The notes beneath the pieces were generated by a model, which was not told the DNA's origin, ran no database searches, and saw only the letters and a program-made list of their open reading frames with translations. The translations under genes and the position numbers were made by a program. From Istiophorus platypterus (lineage: Eukaryota; Chordata; Actinopteri; Istiophoriformes; Istiophoridae), in NCBI GenBank assembly GCA_016859345.1, contig CM029120.1, forward strand, positions 25,494,001-25,558,000: 64,000 bases of DNA, in the 5' to 3' direction. Shown piece after piece: positions 24,701 to 38,143 of the stretch. Position 1 is the stretch's first letter. Each line of letters begins with the position of its first letter.

Positions 24701-27700
24701 TTTCCCAAACTGTCGAAATATTGTTTGACAATCGAAGAAAAAACAGGCCAGGTCAGAATTATCCAAAAAAAACATCTACTGACTTTATTTTTTTTTAAAT
24801 TTGACACTCACAATATCAATTATTTTTTTATACATGCACATTCTAACTAATTAACAAGGCTAACAAATGTTATTTATCTATCTTGTCAAATGCAATAAAG
24901 GGCTGAAAAATTACAAAATCAAATGTTAAACTGCCAGGAAACTCCACCAGAACTGCTTGCCAGAAGATAAAATATCTTGTGGCAGTTCAAGACAACTTCT
25001 TAAGATAGAGACTTTTGCATTGGTTTTTTTATGTAGAAAAAACTAGCAACTAGGGATGTCCTGAGAAGGATCCAGGCAATAGATTGGTATCAGCTAAAAT
25101 AAAGCTGAACAAAATCTGATGCTTTTTTTTTTTGTATCCTGCTGTGTTTTGTACACCTCAGCATGCAAGCTTTGCAGCACGCTACTCTGCGTTCTGTAGA
25201 GCCAGACTCTGTGAGCATTTTGCTCCATTTGTAAGTAAAAATTCAAGTGTGAAAAAAAGCTCTGACACAATTTACTCCATTTCATATAAATTACATAAGA
25301 TTATCAACCTCAGCAAAATTTCCATCAAGTAGCTCTTGACAAATAAGGTGGTGAAACTTAGAAGGCTACAGCTGTTATATAAATTTGATACATTTAATCA
25401 ATATTTAGGTACATATAAGTATGAAATTTGGCTCGGTATTGGCAGGTACTCAGCATTAAAGGATATTGATCAGGGCCAGAATAACTTGATTGGGATGTCC
25501 ATCCATAATTCTAATCTGATGAAATTGACAACCAAGGTGTTGTACTTTGTTTCTAGCTTCCACCCGCTTTTGATTTGCCACAGCTCTGATGATACCTCTT
25601 GCTGATTTCCTCTTCACAGCAAAGGCAACTGAGGCTCATGGCGCATTTGCATGGCATGCACAGATCTCTGATAAGATGATCACTTGCATGCGTTCACAAG
25701 TAAAACACACATTTAAATCACAATCACATGTTGAATATAGACCATCGTGTTCCTGCTAGTGTTTTTCAGTGTAACAGGCTGGAGGATAATCTAAGTTTCT
25801 CTCAGTCACTTTCACTTGCCTTTCAAAAAAGTGAACTTACCAGGTTATCAACGTTTGTCTGGTCAGGATGCACTTGAGGCATTTCTGAAACTTGTGTGTT
25901 TGCTGGGGCACACACACAAGATGTTGCTGGCGCATGCTCCTTATGGCTTCAAGTAATGTGTTTTGTATTTTACTAAACAACGAACATGTAGCTTTTGGTA
26001 AAAAGAGTTCAGGATATAACAGATAAATATTAGGTTTTGATCATTTTTAAAAACAAGCTTACATACCGACTTTGTCAAGGGTGGTTATTTGGATACAAAT
26101 TACAAAGATGAGTGTTTACCAGTGTTAATTTTGGCACTTGGTTTTCATTTAGTTTCATTTAGTTTGATGACAATGTGTGTTAGTTATAATCCAAATTCAG
26201 TCATTTGATTTTTGTTAGTTTTAGTTTGGTTTTAGTCAACAAAAAGACATCAAAGACCTTAAAATAAACAGAGACTTACAGCAGTGATTTTCACTGCCTT
26301 CAAAAACTGTTACCAAAGACAATTAGAACAATATCAACTGTTTGCTGATCAGCCACCTCTATGGTTGAAAGAGAATCTGTCAGATTTTATACATTTAGGT
26401 CAATTTATTCATCTAGAGGAGTGCTACTCAGCCCATGAAAACAGTTGCATAATGTCCTCTATGTCTCTGGAGAAGCTTTGTCAGGTCTGAAAAATAAACC
26501 TGATGATGGCAAACTGATGTCATCAGGGTTATCTCAGCTTGGGCTTGGAGACCTCAAATTACTACCAAAAACCAGTGTTACAAACCAGCAATTTGGAGGT
26601 TGAAAGATGGGAGCGTTTACAAAGCAGGAAGGTTCTAATGATAAGATGCTATTAAGCTGCATAATGAATTACTGCATTATATCAGTGTTTGACCCATGCA
26701 AGGGACTAAAGGTCGGGATGTATGCTTTTATTTTTTTATACGGCTGGATTTCCCCTTTAAGGTATGATTGGATTATTTATCCATTCATTTTATTTCCCTC
26801 ATCCAACGTAGCTCTATACTTTATGTTCACCTCAAGACAGATGAGAAAACTTCTCAACCTACTGACAGCAGAAGATTTGTGTCATTTGAATGGTTGGCTA
26901 TAGAGATTACGTTACACTAAGTGAACCAAAATTCTAAACAAATTCAAAACAAAAGAAAGAGCATAAAAAATTCTGGAATGACACAATGAGAACGTCATTA
27001 TTTTTGCAGATATTTATTCATAAACCAAAGTGTTAACCAAATTAAAATCATGGTGAAGCGCTGAAGGAAAGTTAACCAAAAATGATCAAGAGTTATTACA
27101 ATTTCATTGTCTGAACCTAAATCTTATGGAAAACCTTCCCATGGTAATTGAGACATTTCAGTGTAGATCAACAAAAAAACAACTTACTGACACTGTCAAG
27201 ACTGTCAGGTTGCCTTATAAGGTAGTAGTAGTGGAACATTATGTGCTTATTCTGATGTATGAGTTGATTATACTGGAGGCCTGAGCACAGTGAAAAAAGT
27301 CCAACAGAAGCTGAGGACAGACTTAACAGACTTAATGCACTTTTAATTGAACCATCATGTGTTGGTCCTTGAAGCTTGAAGCATAAGCAAACTTAGTGAG
27401 GGCCCAACATCTATATTAGCACTGCTGTACCTATCAATATTACTGCACCGATTAAGGACATTAAATTCCGTAATTGCACTAATTGGAGTTATTTGTAAAA
27501 TAAATAGTATGGAGCTGCCCAAGGAGCATTTTGTTTGAGATGGATTTGATAAAGTGGCTGCCTCTGTGTTTCCACCTTGTGTTCCAGCTCTCTATAAATG
27601 ATCCAGAAAATGTCCAAATGAAGAATACAGGTGGGAAAATCATTATGTTTCCTGGGGGTCTCACTACCACTTCATGTAGGGAGAGGTGCTCTATTTATGG

Positions 27701-30390
27701 GTGACCAGGAGAGAAACACTGCCTGCTAATGACCACTCTCAGAGCAACCACCATGGTTAATTGAAGCCTAACTAACCCAAAAAGAAACTTGATTTTCTTC
27801 AGGGATACAGTGACTCATTGCAAACAAACATCCAGAATATGGTATCAATACATTGGAGAAAGTAACACGTGTGCTGTGTGTGGGCAGTGATCAATCTGAT
27901 GACCACTTATCAAAGGAATCTCACTACATGGAAAGGCCTCTGTTGAAAGCCACCAAAAGAAGACCTTATCAAGGATTTAAAATACTCCACAATTTGAGAG
28001 AAAATAGATCTTAAGTCGTCAGATTTTGTGTCAGCAACATCTGAGAAGAAACTGTTTGTCTGTGTACCTACCTTAAATTTGACATTAAAACTGTAACATT
28101 AAGATTGTTTTTATTCCAAAACAAAGATATGTACAATCAAATAGTGTTATGCTGCATCTTTACTATAAAGGGAAAGTTCTATAGATCATTATATACAGGA
28201 ACATGTAGTTTTATAGTCTCCTGGGCCATCTTAATTTGCAATGAAGTATAAAAAGAATCAGCCTTCATCATCCTTCATATTCTTGAACCCAGAAAAGGTG
28301 CCAATAGCAGAGGGATATTTCACTCTGATAGGGAAGTACTCCCACCTCAACCTTCACATGACAGTCTCGTCTAAAAAAAACACTCATAGGTGATGTAACA
28401 GGCCACCAATCTGTATTGGCTGAAACGAGAAGAACTGTATATATACTGTATAGTCAAGTAACATTACTATAACCCCCCCCCCCATTTATCAGTAATCAGA
28501 GGTCTATTAGGGTGAAGGTAAAATAGCTAACTTACTCCTTAGAGTACCATTGGGCCAACTGGTACCAGTTGCCTCTTCTAGTTGATTTTTAGGACTCTAA
28601 AAAACATGTCCAACACACTGGGATTCAGAATGGCCTGTCACACATGTTGTTTCATCCACAGTGACTGCATCACTCCAACTCCTCCAGTGATGATACCAAA
28701 ATGTCCTATTAATGGCAGCAAAAAAAATCAGTTGTTTCCTTAGTTTGGCATTATGCCCCCCCAAAAATAAAAATAATCTCTTAGTAAGTATTAATTAATT
28801 GTGCATTAATTCTGTTAAAGATCATTTTCGACTTAAATTAGACTTTGATCATATGTAACTCCAAATTCGTTCGGACTGAGCCACCATAAAGGACCATTCT
28901 GTTGGTACCTACTAGAGATTTCTCTGAGTATGAGAAAATTGATAAATGCACCAAATTCTCTTAAATCACTCACAACTGCCTCCTAAGAATCAGTCTGTTC
29001 GTAGGACTGGTTCTTGCATGAATCACAGTTTGAGGTGACTGACAATTGTAGCACTTCAACGCCTGAATGGTCATGAGCATTACCAGTACAAAAGATCACT
29101 GCTAAAAACTCCATCTAAACTAGTTTTTTTGTTAATTACTTTCTAGTTGTTTTTCTAAAAATATAGAAAAATCAGCCAGTGCACTGACATTATTTCAACC
29201 TGTTTGTTATACAAATCTGTTTCTTTCAAGGGGTGTCTGGAAAAGAATATCAACATCTTTAAATCAGACAGATTGCTGCACTGAATCAAGAAAATGACAC
29301 TTTAATTAAGAAAAGTCTTGAAACAAATTTTTTGTATAAATAACAGGATTGAATAACTCAAATGCACTGGCAGATAAATCTATAGTCTGATTACATTATA
29401 AAAGAAACATGTTTCTATGTTGTGCTACATTGGAGAGATTTAAAGTGTTTAAAGGAATTTAAGAGAAATATTTTTGGAACATAAGCATTCAAAACAAGCA
29501 TTTCCTCTTACTTCACAGCTCTGTGCTTTCAGCAGCAACTAATCCAAACACTGCTTCCTTGTTTTAAAAGCATGCATTGTTAACATCAATTTGATTCAGA
29601 CTATGATACAACATTTATTTAAAACAAAAATTAAAGAGCAGTTCCACACACCTATCATTTTTCCCTTAAATCCAACTGTTTATAGAAAATGTGTAACCAA
29701 TGGGATGTTTCGTTTTCGTTTTCGTTTCATAGCATTAATATGAAAGCATTGAAAAATAATGTCTCTTTAAACATATTCAGTTACATTCCGAAAATGATTA
29801 GAGACTAGAGAGCGACCTGCATTAAGACCCTGAGGCATGTGCTGGAGTGAGAGAGGGACTACTGCAAGAACTAAAATCTAAAAAAGTCTCAGTCAAATCA
29901 TGAGCCATGATGATGATGATGATGGGAAACACATTAGTTTTGCATTACCTTTGTCAAAGTTTATTTTAATTAAATCAATTTTAGTATATATTTACATGAT
30001 TTACAATTTCAACACATATGATTTCAAATTCATTCAGATTAAACCACTTTAATTCTGAAGACAAATGAGTGAGCGTCCTCCCATGAAGAAAAGCAGCCCA
30101 TCTGTTCATGACTCATATGTCAGGTCTTGACTACTCTTGAATTTGTTTCAAGGGAATGATACTTGTAAATGACTATTCTCAAACAATGGGGAAGCCTGAA
30201 TGACCACAGAGTGATTGTGGGAGGGGCAGTATAACCAGATGAGTGCACTGCTAAAATCATCCCCTGGCTAAAATCTGGCCACCATACTGGGCAGGGTTAG
30301 AATGTTGCTGAGGGAGGACTGGTTTTCTTCAATATTGTTAAGCTGAGGGGAAGAGGATTATTTGACAGCTTTTAGTCAAGATTCAATGGT
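21760..30390. other. Long intergenic stretch, no supported gene
   Basis: AT-rich. It has a triple agtactttac tandem at 23,586-23,615, a short ATG repeat near 29,909-29,924 and a C run near 28,475. The frame at 21,855-22,139 is somewhat G+C-richer than its surroundings but matches no family and lacks convincing splice sites. Nothing else was recognised. Confidence 0.4.
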
Positions 30391-30399
30391 TGAAGCAGA

Positions 30400-30640
30400 C
30401 CCCCTCTCCTCCCCCACCATGAGCTCAGTTCTCTTCTAGGTTTCTTTTAAAAGGGATTTTTTCATTGCTGCCTTCACCAAATGCCTGCTCATGTGGGAAT
30501 GTTGGGACTCTGCAAATATAACTTTAAATATTAGGGTCTAGATGAGTAGGGTCTATGTGAAAAGTGCAAATAACCTCGGTTATGATTTAGCAGTATATGA
30601 ATAAAAACTGAATTGAATTGAATAGAATAAAATGGTCTTC
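30400..30640 (+). mobile_element. L2-like LINE, 3' UTR fragment
   Basis: Phrases tcttctaggtttcttttaaa, gcctgctcatgtgggaatgt and tgggactctgcaaatataac lead to a terminus of gaattgaattgaataga. They match, in reverse complement, the 3' UTR seen at 33.5 kb and 53.1 kb (tcaattcaattttatttata, aactccctttcaacaggtag). It is 5'-truncated, as is usual for LINE insertions, with no coding sequence left. Confidence 0.7.
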
Positions 30641-32140
30641 ATTTCTTCAGACATGGTATAACTAAGCCTGCGACAGGACTATGGTTAGCAATCCAACAAC
30701 AGTAGTCATTGTTAGAATATCCTGGCTTCTTGCTATGGTCATGGGCTTGATTTTAATGTTTCCAATCTTATTCTTACCAGACATGTTTGCAACAGGTGAG
30801 AGGTGATATGTAAAATAGTTTACAATAGCTTTGAACTATTTCACAAGCTTTTCATATGCCTAGGATACCTGAGCTGAGCAAGATCATATCAGAGGGGTTA
30901 TAAGAGGGCAGACATACTGCTTAAGCATTTTGAATAGAAAAGTCGGAAATGCCAATGATGCCGTTTATGGGAAAATATCGAGCCAATTGTGTTGTAGCAC
31001 TGATGCAAGTGCAGTATAATCTGAGGGAAAAAAGAACGTTTCTATATCCACGTGACCATTGAAGTGAAGTTATGGTTCTCTCCCCATTCAATTAGACAGG
31101 GGCCTGTCTTGTTAGCCTGAAATAACTGCCAAGGGGTGTTGCCAAGATGGCTGCCAAGTGGCGAGACTTGCTTCTTAGGACTTTGATCTTATCTCCTGTT
31201 GCATGCAAAGGACATTTAGTTTTCCATAAAAGTATAAAACAGCCTCACAGTGTTTCTTCTCCTATTATTCTTCCCAGTCATCATTAAAGCACCTATAGAG
31301 TGTCCAAAGATTAAGTTCTTGTTTTGCAGGAGTGTTTTCCTTTCCAAGACAATACCATCACTTATATCACTGACAAATAGATTACATTTCCCCTGGCTGC
31401 TTCACAATAAAAGTAATCTAATGCAAAGAAGCAGCAACAGGAACTAATTGGTTAGCATTAGGAGTTACCACTCAAGCATTAACAGCTCCACTTTGTTTGT
31501 AATCAGACCTGTTGCTGAATGAACGTGACAGGATTTTTTTTCTTCAGGGTTTAGTTGTTCATTGCACGCTGATAAGTCTCACAGACATCCTGAAACTGGA
31601 AGAATAGCGTATTTGTACCCCTCAATGAGTTTGAACGGCAGCCAGATTAGGACTATAAACAGTGAGTCTTTTCTGTGTGACCAGAAGGTTGTTAACATGG
31701 ACCAGGCCATGAGCAAACAGTTTTAGCTCAGATTTTTATATGTATATGTTTTTGGAAAGAGGAAGGGGAGTAAAAATCACCTTGTTTGAGGTGAAATGTT
31801 GTGTCATGTCTCTGCACCCACAAGTGTAACTGTTTTTTTTTTTTTAACTAAAAACTAAATACTGCCTTGAATGAAATTATGGTGGAGAAACACTGAATAA
31901 TTTGTTTGTTGTATGACCAATTTTTTTCCCATTGAAGAGTCTTTAAATTGGGTTGCTAAAATCTGTTACTTTGAACATAAGAAGAGGAACAGAGAAACCA
32001 AACTCTCAACAACAGAGAACCAGGTACAAACTACAAAATCACTGAAAAAGTTGCTAAAAATATTACCAACTAGAATGGCACCCAGGAGAGTGTATTCCTG
32101 ATGAAAATGTGGCAAAACGGCCTATCTTGCAGTGTTAAGG
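30641..32140. other. Intergenic, no supported gene
   Basis: No exon, RNA gene or classified repeat was recognised. A T run lies near 31,832-31,845. Confidence 0.4.
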
Positions 32141-32144
32141 AAAG

Positions 32145-32365
32145 TGATTTAAAAAAATTTCTGGGTCTGCCCTTTAACCAGATCTGCACCCTGACAGTTT
32201 TTCCCTGGCCCATGCCCCATCACTCCACCAAGTTTGGTGCAAATCCTTGAAGTAGGTTTTGTGTAATCCTGCTGACAAACAAACAAAAAAGACAGGTGAA
32301 AAAAGAACCTACTTGGCAGGGGCAATAATACCAATACTACAACTACTACTAATAATGATAGTGGT
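32145..32365 (+). repeat. RTE-type LINE/SINE 3' tail
   Basis: Phrases gatctgcaccctgacagttt, ccaagtttggtgcaaatcc, gtaatcctgctgacaaacaa and acttggcaggggcaataata resemble the 3' tail shared by RTE-type LINEs and their SINEs in fish, ending in an imperfect trinucleotide tail. No coding sequence is present. The class is assigned from pattern memory. Confidence 0.45.
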
Positions 32366-33103
32366 AAATAAATAAAATGGCAGTGTCTCTTTAATTGTCT
32401 TCACATCCACAAAAATTTAAGGGATTCATTTTATAAACACATATTTTGGTCATAAGCAAATGTGTACAGCCAATGCAGGAAGATTCTGAATTAGACATTA
32501 ATTTCTGCACCACCCAAAAGTGAGTTATAGCTTAGGCTTGGCGACCCCATGGAAACCGTCTTGCTCCCCAAACTTGATTGAACAGTAACAGACAGGCTAT
32601 CTGTTTACAATAAAAGGTATGGTTGCTCCTAAGCTACGAGAACTCTATAACCTCTTTTGATGACATATTGATAACAATATAAGAAGTCACATGTTTTTGT
32701 GAATCTCTGAGTTGTGTTCCTCAGTTTGGCATTTAATAAACCATTGAGCTGCAACTATTTTACTAAAATATCAGATATTATAAAATTGTTAGGCATTTTC
32801 ATTTGATGTTTAAAGAATGAAGACGGAAATTGAAGACTTATAGATATGAAACTGTAATTACAAATGATTTTGTGGAACCGAATTTATGCCGAATTGAAGA
32901 GTGGCATTTCGTCAGGCGGAAGATAAAAAGTTGAATTTTGTTGGGCATAGAATTAGAGATTTCAGTAGAGATTTCATTTAAAAATGCACAACTTTTCAAT
33001 TGAAATTTGAATTGCCTTGACGCTTCTTTTATTACAGGCAGGTAACATTCCTGGACTGTCTGGAAAGAAAACTTCGCTTAGTAACAAAAAGCTATTTAGC
33101 TAC

Positions 33104-33430
33104 CTTTATTATGTCTTGGCAGAAAGTGTTTACAGATGTCAGCAAGGTGAGATCCAGCTGTCTGAGGACTACCTGTGTACTGTCTGCACTAGTCTCCTCT
33201 CGGATCTCCCAAGCTGCATCCTCAGCCCTGCTCAGGTCCCGGCGGGCCATTATCACTCGGCCCTGGAGTTTCACAATGCCTACTGCTGTGGCTTTTCCTA
33301 TCCTGCTGTTGGCACCAGTCCCTATTACTGTCTTTCCATTCATCATTTTGTGTAATTTGCCAGCAACTCCGCTGCTTTTTAAAGTTCTAAGCATCAAAAG
33401 CCTACGGGCAGCATAAGTGTACAACAACAT
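33104..33430 (-). CDS. Retinol dehydrogenase 14-like first exon (short-chain dehydrogenase), possibly a gene fragment
   Basis: The minus strand opens at ATG 33,430 and reads 109 codons to a donor (ATAATAAAG-gtagct; exon end 33,104, phase 0). It begins MLLYTYAARRLLMLRTLKSS, a short hydrophobic/basic leader of the kind that anchors RDH11-14 enzymes in the ER membrane. NGKTVIGTGANSRIGKATAV follows, the start of a Rossmann fold, then RVIMARRDLSRAEDAAWEIR and QLDLTLLTSVNTFCQDIIK. These match RDH14-like dehydrogenases that reduce retinal/oxidise retinol with NADP(H). In the TGxxxGxG cofactor loop the first glycine of GxG is arginine, and a conserved V/I before TG is glycine, which would be expected to weaken cofactor binding. 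The exon carrying NNAG and YxxxK was not found at lower coordinates. It is either a decaying copy or a gene with a distant second exon. Confidence 0.7.
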
Positions 33431-33504
33431 GGAAATACTGCATTACCCAGAATTCACAACAGGCGGCAGTTCCTCTTGTGTAAGCTCATAAAAATGGAAT
33501 GTGG

Positions 33505-34548
33505 ACCTGTTAAATTCAATTAAATTCAGTTTTATTTCATGGGGCCATATCATAACAGACGTTATCTCAGGGCACTTTTCATAAAGAGCAGGTCTAGACC
33601 AGACTCTTTATAGTTATTATTTACAGAGACCCAACATTTCTCTCATTAGCAAGCACTTACAAAAAACTCCCTTTAAACAGGTAGAAATGTTGATCCCGGC
33701 TCATGGTAGATGACCGTCTGCCTCGACCGGCTGGGTTTAGAGTGGAAAAGAGAGGGAGAGGGAGGGAGAGAGTGAGAGACAAGTTGGGGGTACGAGTGAG
33801 GAGAGAGAGCATAGCACCATTATGGGACTAATAGCTATATATGCTATAGTTATACAACAGGGCTAATAATATTACTACTAAATGAAATGGTAACAGTAGT
33901 AATCATAATAATTAAAGCAGTGAGTGGTGATCAGGCTCAACGGGCAGTAGTGGGTCTGCAACCATGGATCCAGACTCATGAGCATCAGAGGGGAGAGAGA
34001 GGAAGGACAGTTAGTAACGAGCATTTTTGAGATGTTAATGCCGAAAGGGAGAGAGGAGGAGGTGATGGAAAGGGGAATTTGGTGCACTGTAGGAAGTCCC
34101 CTGGTAGTCTAGGCCTATAGCAGCATGTTGAGGGGATGGCTCTAGCTGATGCTGAGCCCGTGTTCTAACCATAAGCTATATCAAAAAGGAAGGAGTTAAG
34201 CTGACTCTTAAATGTGGAAAGTGTGTCTGCCTCCTGGACCCAAACTGGGAGATGGTTCCACAGCAGAGGAGCCTGATAACTGAAAGCTCTGCCTCCATTC
34301 TGCTTGTGGAGTCTCTAGGAACCACAAGTAGGCTTGTATCCTTGGAGCGAAGTGTTTTACTGGGATAATAAGGTACTACGAGTTCTTTAAGATAAGATGG
34401 TGCTTGGCCATTAAGGGCTTTGTAGGTGAGAAGGAGGATTTTAAATTGTATTCTGCATTTTATAGGGAGCCATAGGGACCACTCAGAAGACTTTGGTTGA
34501 TAATGAAACAGTGTTATCAGGGAGAGCAAGTCTTTTTGGTTCAATAAT
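33505..34548 (-). mobile_element. L2-like LINE, 3' end (RT C-terminus + 3' UTR)
   Basis: The 3' terminus at 33,505-33,560 (aattcagttttatttcatgg) and the UTR with gagaccc/aacatttct and GA-rich repeats (33,740-33,800) are followed upstream by a minus-strand frame at 34,176-34,544. This frame reads LPIKCRIQFKILLLTYKALN, then GQAPSYLKELVVPYYP, then LLVVPR, the conserved C-terminal region after the LINE-2 reverse transcriptase. The fragment is 5'-truncated near 34,548. Confidence 0.85.
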
Positions 34549-34623
34549 TGATGGTATCTATTTTGTATTTCTGCCTGCCTTTATTTAGAAATGAAAACTT
34601 TATTCGTTGCATAGTTATTCAAG

Positions 34624-34657
34624 GAAACTTCCTGATTATGGTATATCAGGAAGTTTC
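34624..34657. repeat. Perfect 13-bp hairpin
   Basis: gaaacttcctgat and atcaggaagtttc are perfect inverted copies separated by 8 nt (tatggtat), about 80 bp beyond the upstream end of the LINE fragment. Function unknown. Confidence 0.8.
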
Positions 34658-34659
34658 AA

Positions 34660-37600
34660 CAATGGGTAAGGCACAACAATGTGTCTTACTTTCTTATTTA
34701 GCCTACTATAATGAGCTCTAACCACTGTCTGGAATAAATGGTTCTGGCAACATTCAGGACTGTATAATGTTTTATTTTCCATGTGGTATGAACAATCTAC
34801 AAAAAGTAAAGGTATGATTTGCCCTTATCATCTACTCTTTACAAATTCTTACCAGTTTTTATGGGAGATTAACAAAAAGTGCAGATATTTTCTAGAAAGA
34901 AGCAGCATTAATCAGGTCTCAGTTGAAATAATAGGGGTGTTCTGTATGAATGGAGATGTTAGCCTTTCTCCTTTTTTCTGGTGTCAGATGTGAATATCCT
35001 CCTTGATCTTTTTCCAGTCATCCACTAGCTCCTGATGAATCCTGGTTTATGACCTTTAACCTGTTCACAGTAGATGATATGAATGGTTTAAGTCTGGTGT
35101 TATCAAACAGCTGTCAATCACCTGTTATCAGGTGATCAAATTTCCTTTCCAAAATTCCTTTCCAAATTCAGATATCAACAAAACAAGGTCAATAAGAACT
35201 GAGAAAACAGCATCTGCTTAGGAAAGCCATGACATGTGGCTGAAAGTTTCAGAAACAAGAAGAAATGGACCTTCTGTTAAGTATCTGTGCTACTGTTGAA
35301 CTTTATTGTGTAAATAAAGTGCTATCTGTTTAGCCTACCTTCAGTAATTTGAATCCAGGGGTGAAAATAGAAGGAAACCCTGTCAACATAATGCAATGCA
35401 GTTGAAGAGCACCACAAACATCATCCTCCAAAATGATTACACAGTCGAATCAGTGCCTCTTTACCACAGTTTCAAAACAAACTGAACATTATGACCTCCA
35501 TGAAGAGCGGGTTTCATTTCAGGGCTGCTGTATTAGACTCCATTAGTTTAAGCTAGGTGCTCCTAATAAACTGACAACTGTGTGTATATACACTAAGTAT
35601 CAGAGTATCTACACCATTCTACTGAAAAATCTCATGATTTCTTTGCTGGAGCCGCAAATTTCCTAAATACATCAGTTAGAGCCTTTAGAGGCCACTGTGG
35701 CCTCTAGCCAAAAGAAATAACACTCGAACTCTTCTACTTCATCCACTAGTACAGAGGCTGGGCCTGTTATGGTTGGTTTCACAGTTGGGGCTCTACCAGA
35801 AGCAATAGTGTGGTAATAACATCTGTAACATCTGGAAAACATTGGAGTTAAAGCTGAGCTCTAGTAAGTGACAAATAAGCTGCGGTGCAGCCCGGTGCTC
35901 TGCTCCAGTCTGCAGCTTCCCATCACACCAGTAGTTGCAGAGCTGCCTACACAGAAAAAAACCCCAAAAACTAGATACCTTAAGACAAACTATGATAAGA
36001 ACATGAACATGTTTATAGCTGTACTGAGAAAAGAAAAGGAAACAGAATTTAAAAGATACACATATGCAAATGTATATGCAAATGCAGACCTTTATCAAAG
36101 CTGAACTTAGATGAGGCATTAAAGGATAATTCTAACCCTGGTCTGACATTTTTTTTTTTTTTTAAATTTTTGTTATTTGTGATAATAACTTTGTACAGAC
36201 AGTGACATGAATAAAATCATTAAATATGTTGATGCCCCTGTATTGCCAGATCTCAACAGAGTTATATATTTAACACTACCTTAGTAAGTCTGGGAGTATA
36301 TTGATGAAATTGAACTGAACGGAATTGAATTGAAGGGTCAGTGTGTGGAAGTTTTCAAGAATTGTGTCAGAACAGACAAATGGAATCAGGACTTGTTTGG
36401 AAAAAGCCTAATCTGACATTTAAAAAATATATTTGATTTATAAATTTTAAATAACTGCGTCGTAATTTTTTACTCTACCAAATTGAACTCTTATGTCTGA
36501 TTACTAGTGGATTATACTGAATTGATTATGGTCCTAGAGAAAAAGTCATGAGGTCACCAGAATGATTTGGAATCATTTTCTGATGACAATGAATATCCAT
36601 GCTAAACTCCATATTGCAGGATAGATAATAGTTTCTGTTGAATTAACAGTTTTGGGCAATTCCCAATAGTGACAGCTTCCTTTGCAGCATTTGCTATTAC
36701 TAAAACTGCATTTATTGATTCTTTGGCCTCTTGGGGGCAGCAGAACAAGTTTTGATTCCAGATCTGACATATTCTCACAATAAAAATTTGTTATAGCAGA
36801 CAACTGCCTATTTACACATCCAGCAGACACAGAGCAACATTAATATTCATTTAGTTTGTGTCTACCTGATGACCTTAAATCCAACGTCCAACTCCCATTT
36901 TAGCTCTATTTTTGGTCTCTACCAACTCCTGAGGAAATTATCTGGCTCTTAACTGCCAAATCCTCCACTGTGTTCACCAGCTGGTCTCTGATTGTGTCTG
37001 TCTGCTGTTTGCTGCTAAGCAGTTAGTGGACAATAAGCCTTTTCCCAACCATTTTGACATGTAACCATAGGAAAAGCACAGGCTAAAACAATACAATGAA
37101 TGATTGCTGAATTCCATTTAATTGGTATACTTTCGGGGTTCTGGTATTGTACATGTTGGCTCACTTTCACAATGTCATGCTTCCTAAGAGACGTGAATGA
37201 AATAGAGCCATCATTATTGTTATTAGAAACATTTGTGCCTTGCTTACTATGGTAAATCAAAAGGTACGCTGTGAAAACAAAACAGAAACGAGGTAGATCC
37301 TAACATTTTAAGAAGCTAGTCACAGTAAATGTTTAGCATTTTTCCTTGATTACTCTTTGGTTATCCTGATCCTAACCCATAGACATATGGAACTGATGAC
37401 ATAAGGTCAAAAGTAGCCTTCAGATCTCACTGTCTGACTTGTGTCAGAGCATACAGCACTGCAACCTCACCACTGTAGTCCTGAGAAAGTCAATGCCAAA
37501 CACTGATTAAGTTGTTTATTTATCATAAAGCCTTCTATGTTATATGTTTAACTAAAACCATGTCACAAGAACTGGATATATGTCACTGTGTTGTCAACTT

Positions 37601-38102
37601 TCAATATATCACCGCATTAGCAATCCTCACACATTTTTTGTAAGACTTTCCCATTTTCTATCCAAACAGCAGAATGCATCCAGTCCCATGTTCAAGCTCA
37701 TGTATTCTCACAAAAGGAGAAAAAAAAATAACAAAACAATTAAAGAGCTATCTATCATCTAGCTAATAAAAAACAGCTGTAACTGACATAATGTATGGTC
37801 TAGATGACAACTGCAGCCCCAGTGTGTCACTAGCCCAGGCCAAGACTTGGCTTTGATAAATGGACGTCAGTGCTAGATGTAGATGTAGAGGTAAAAAAAC
37901 AGGGATAGGTCTGTCTCAACTGTGGAGCTCAACACTTACAGCTGAGCACCCCAAAAGCAAAACAGTGTGACCCCTCCAACCCATCCAGGAGACTGACTCC
38001 CTGGCTAAACTTCGCATATTTCAGTGAGAGGCAGCTTTCACCTTAGCTACAGAGTGTTCAGCGGTCTCACAACTGAAATGTTTTAATTTTTCATAAAGGT
38101 AA

Positions 38103-38143
<41 letters not shown>

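Noticed and set aside
33017..33355. 112-codon plus-strand frame
   Set aside because: Antisense to the RDH14-like exon, which has motif support and splice-site support.
34176..34544. 122-codon minus-strand frame as a host gene
   Set aside because: It is the C-terminal part of an L2-like LINE reverse transcriptase ORF, followed by that family's 3' UTR.
38105..38142. Array-like repeat considered as CRISPR or satellite
   Set aside because: It is a simple AAT microsatellite without spacers.
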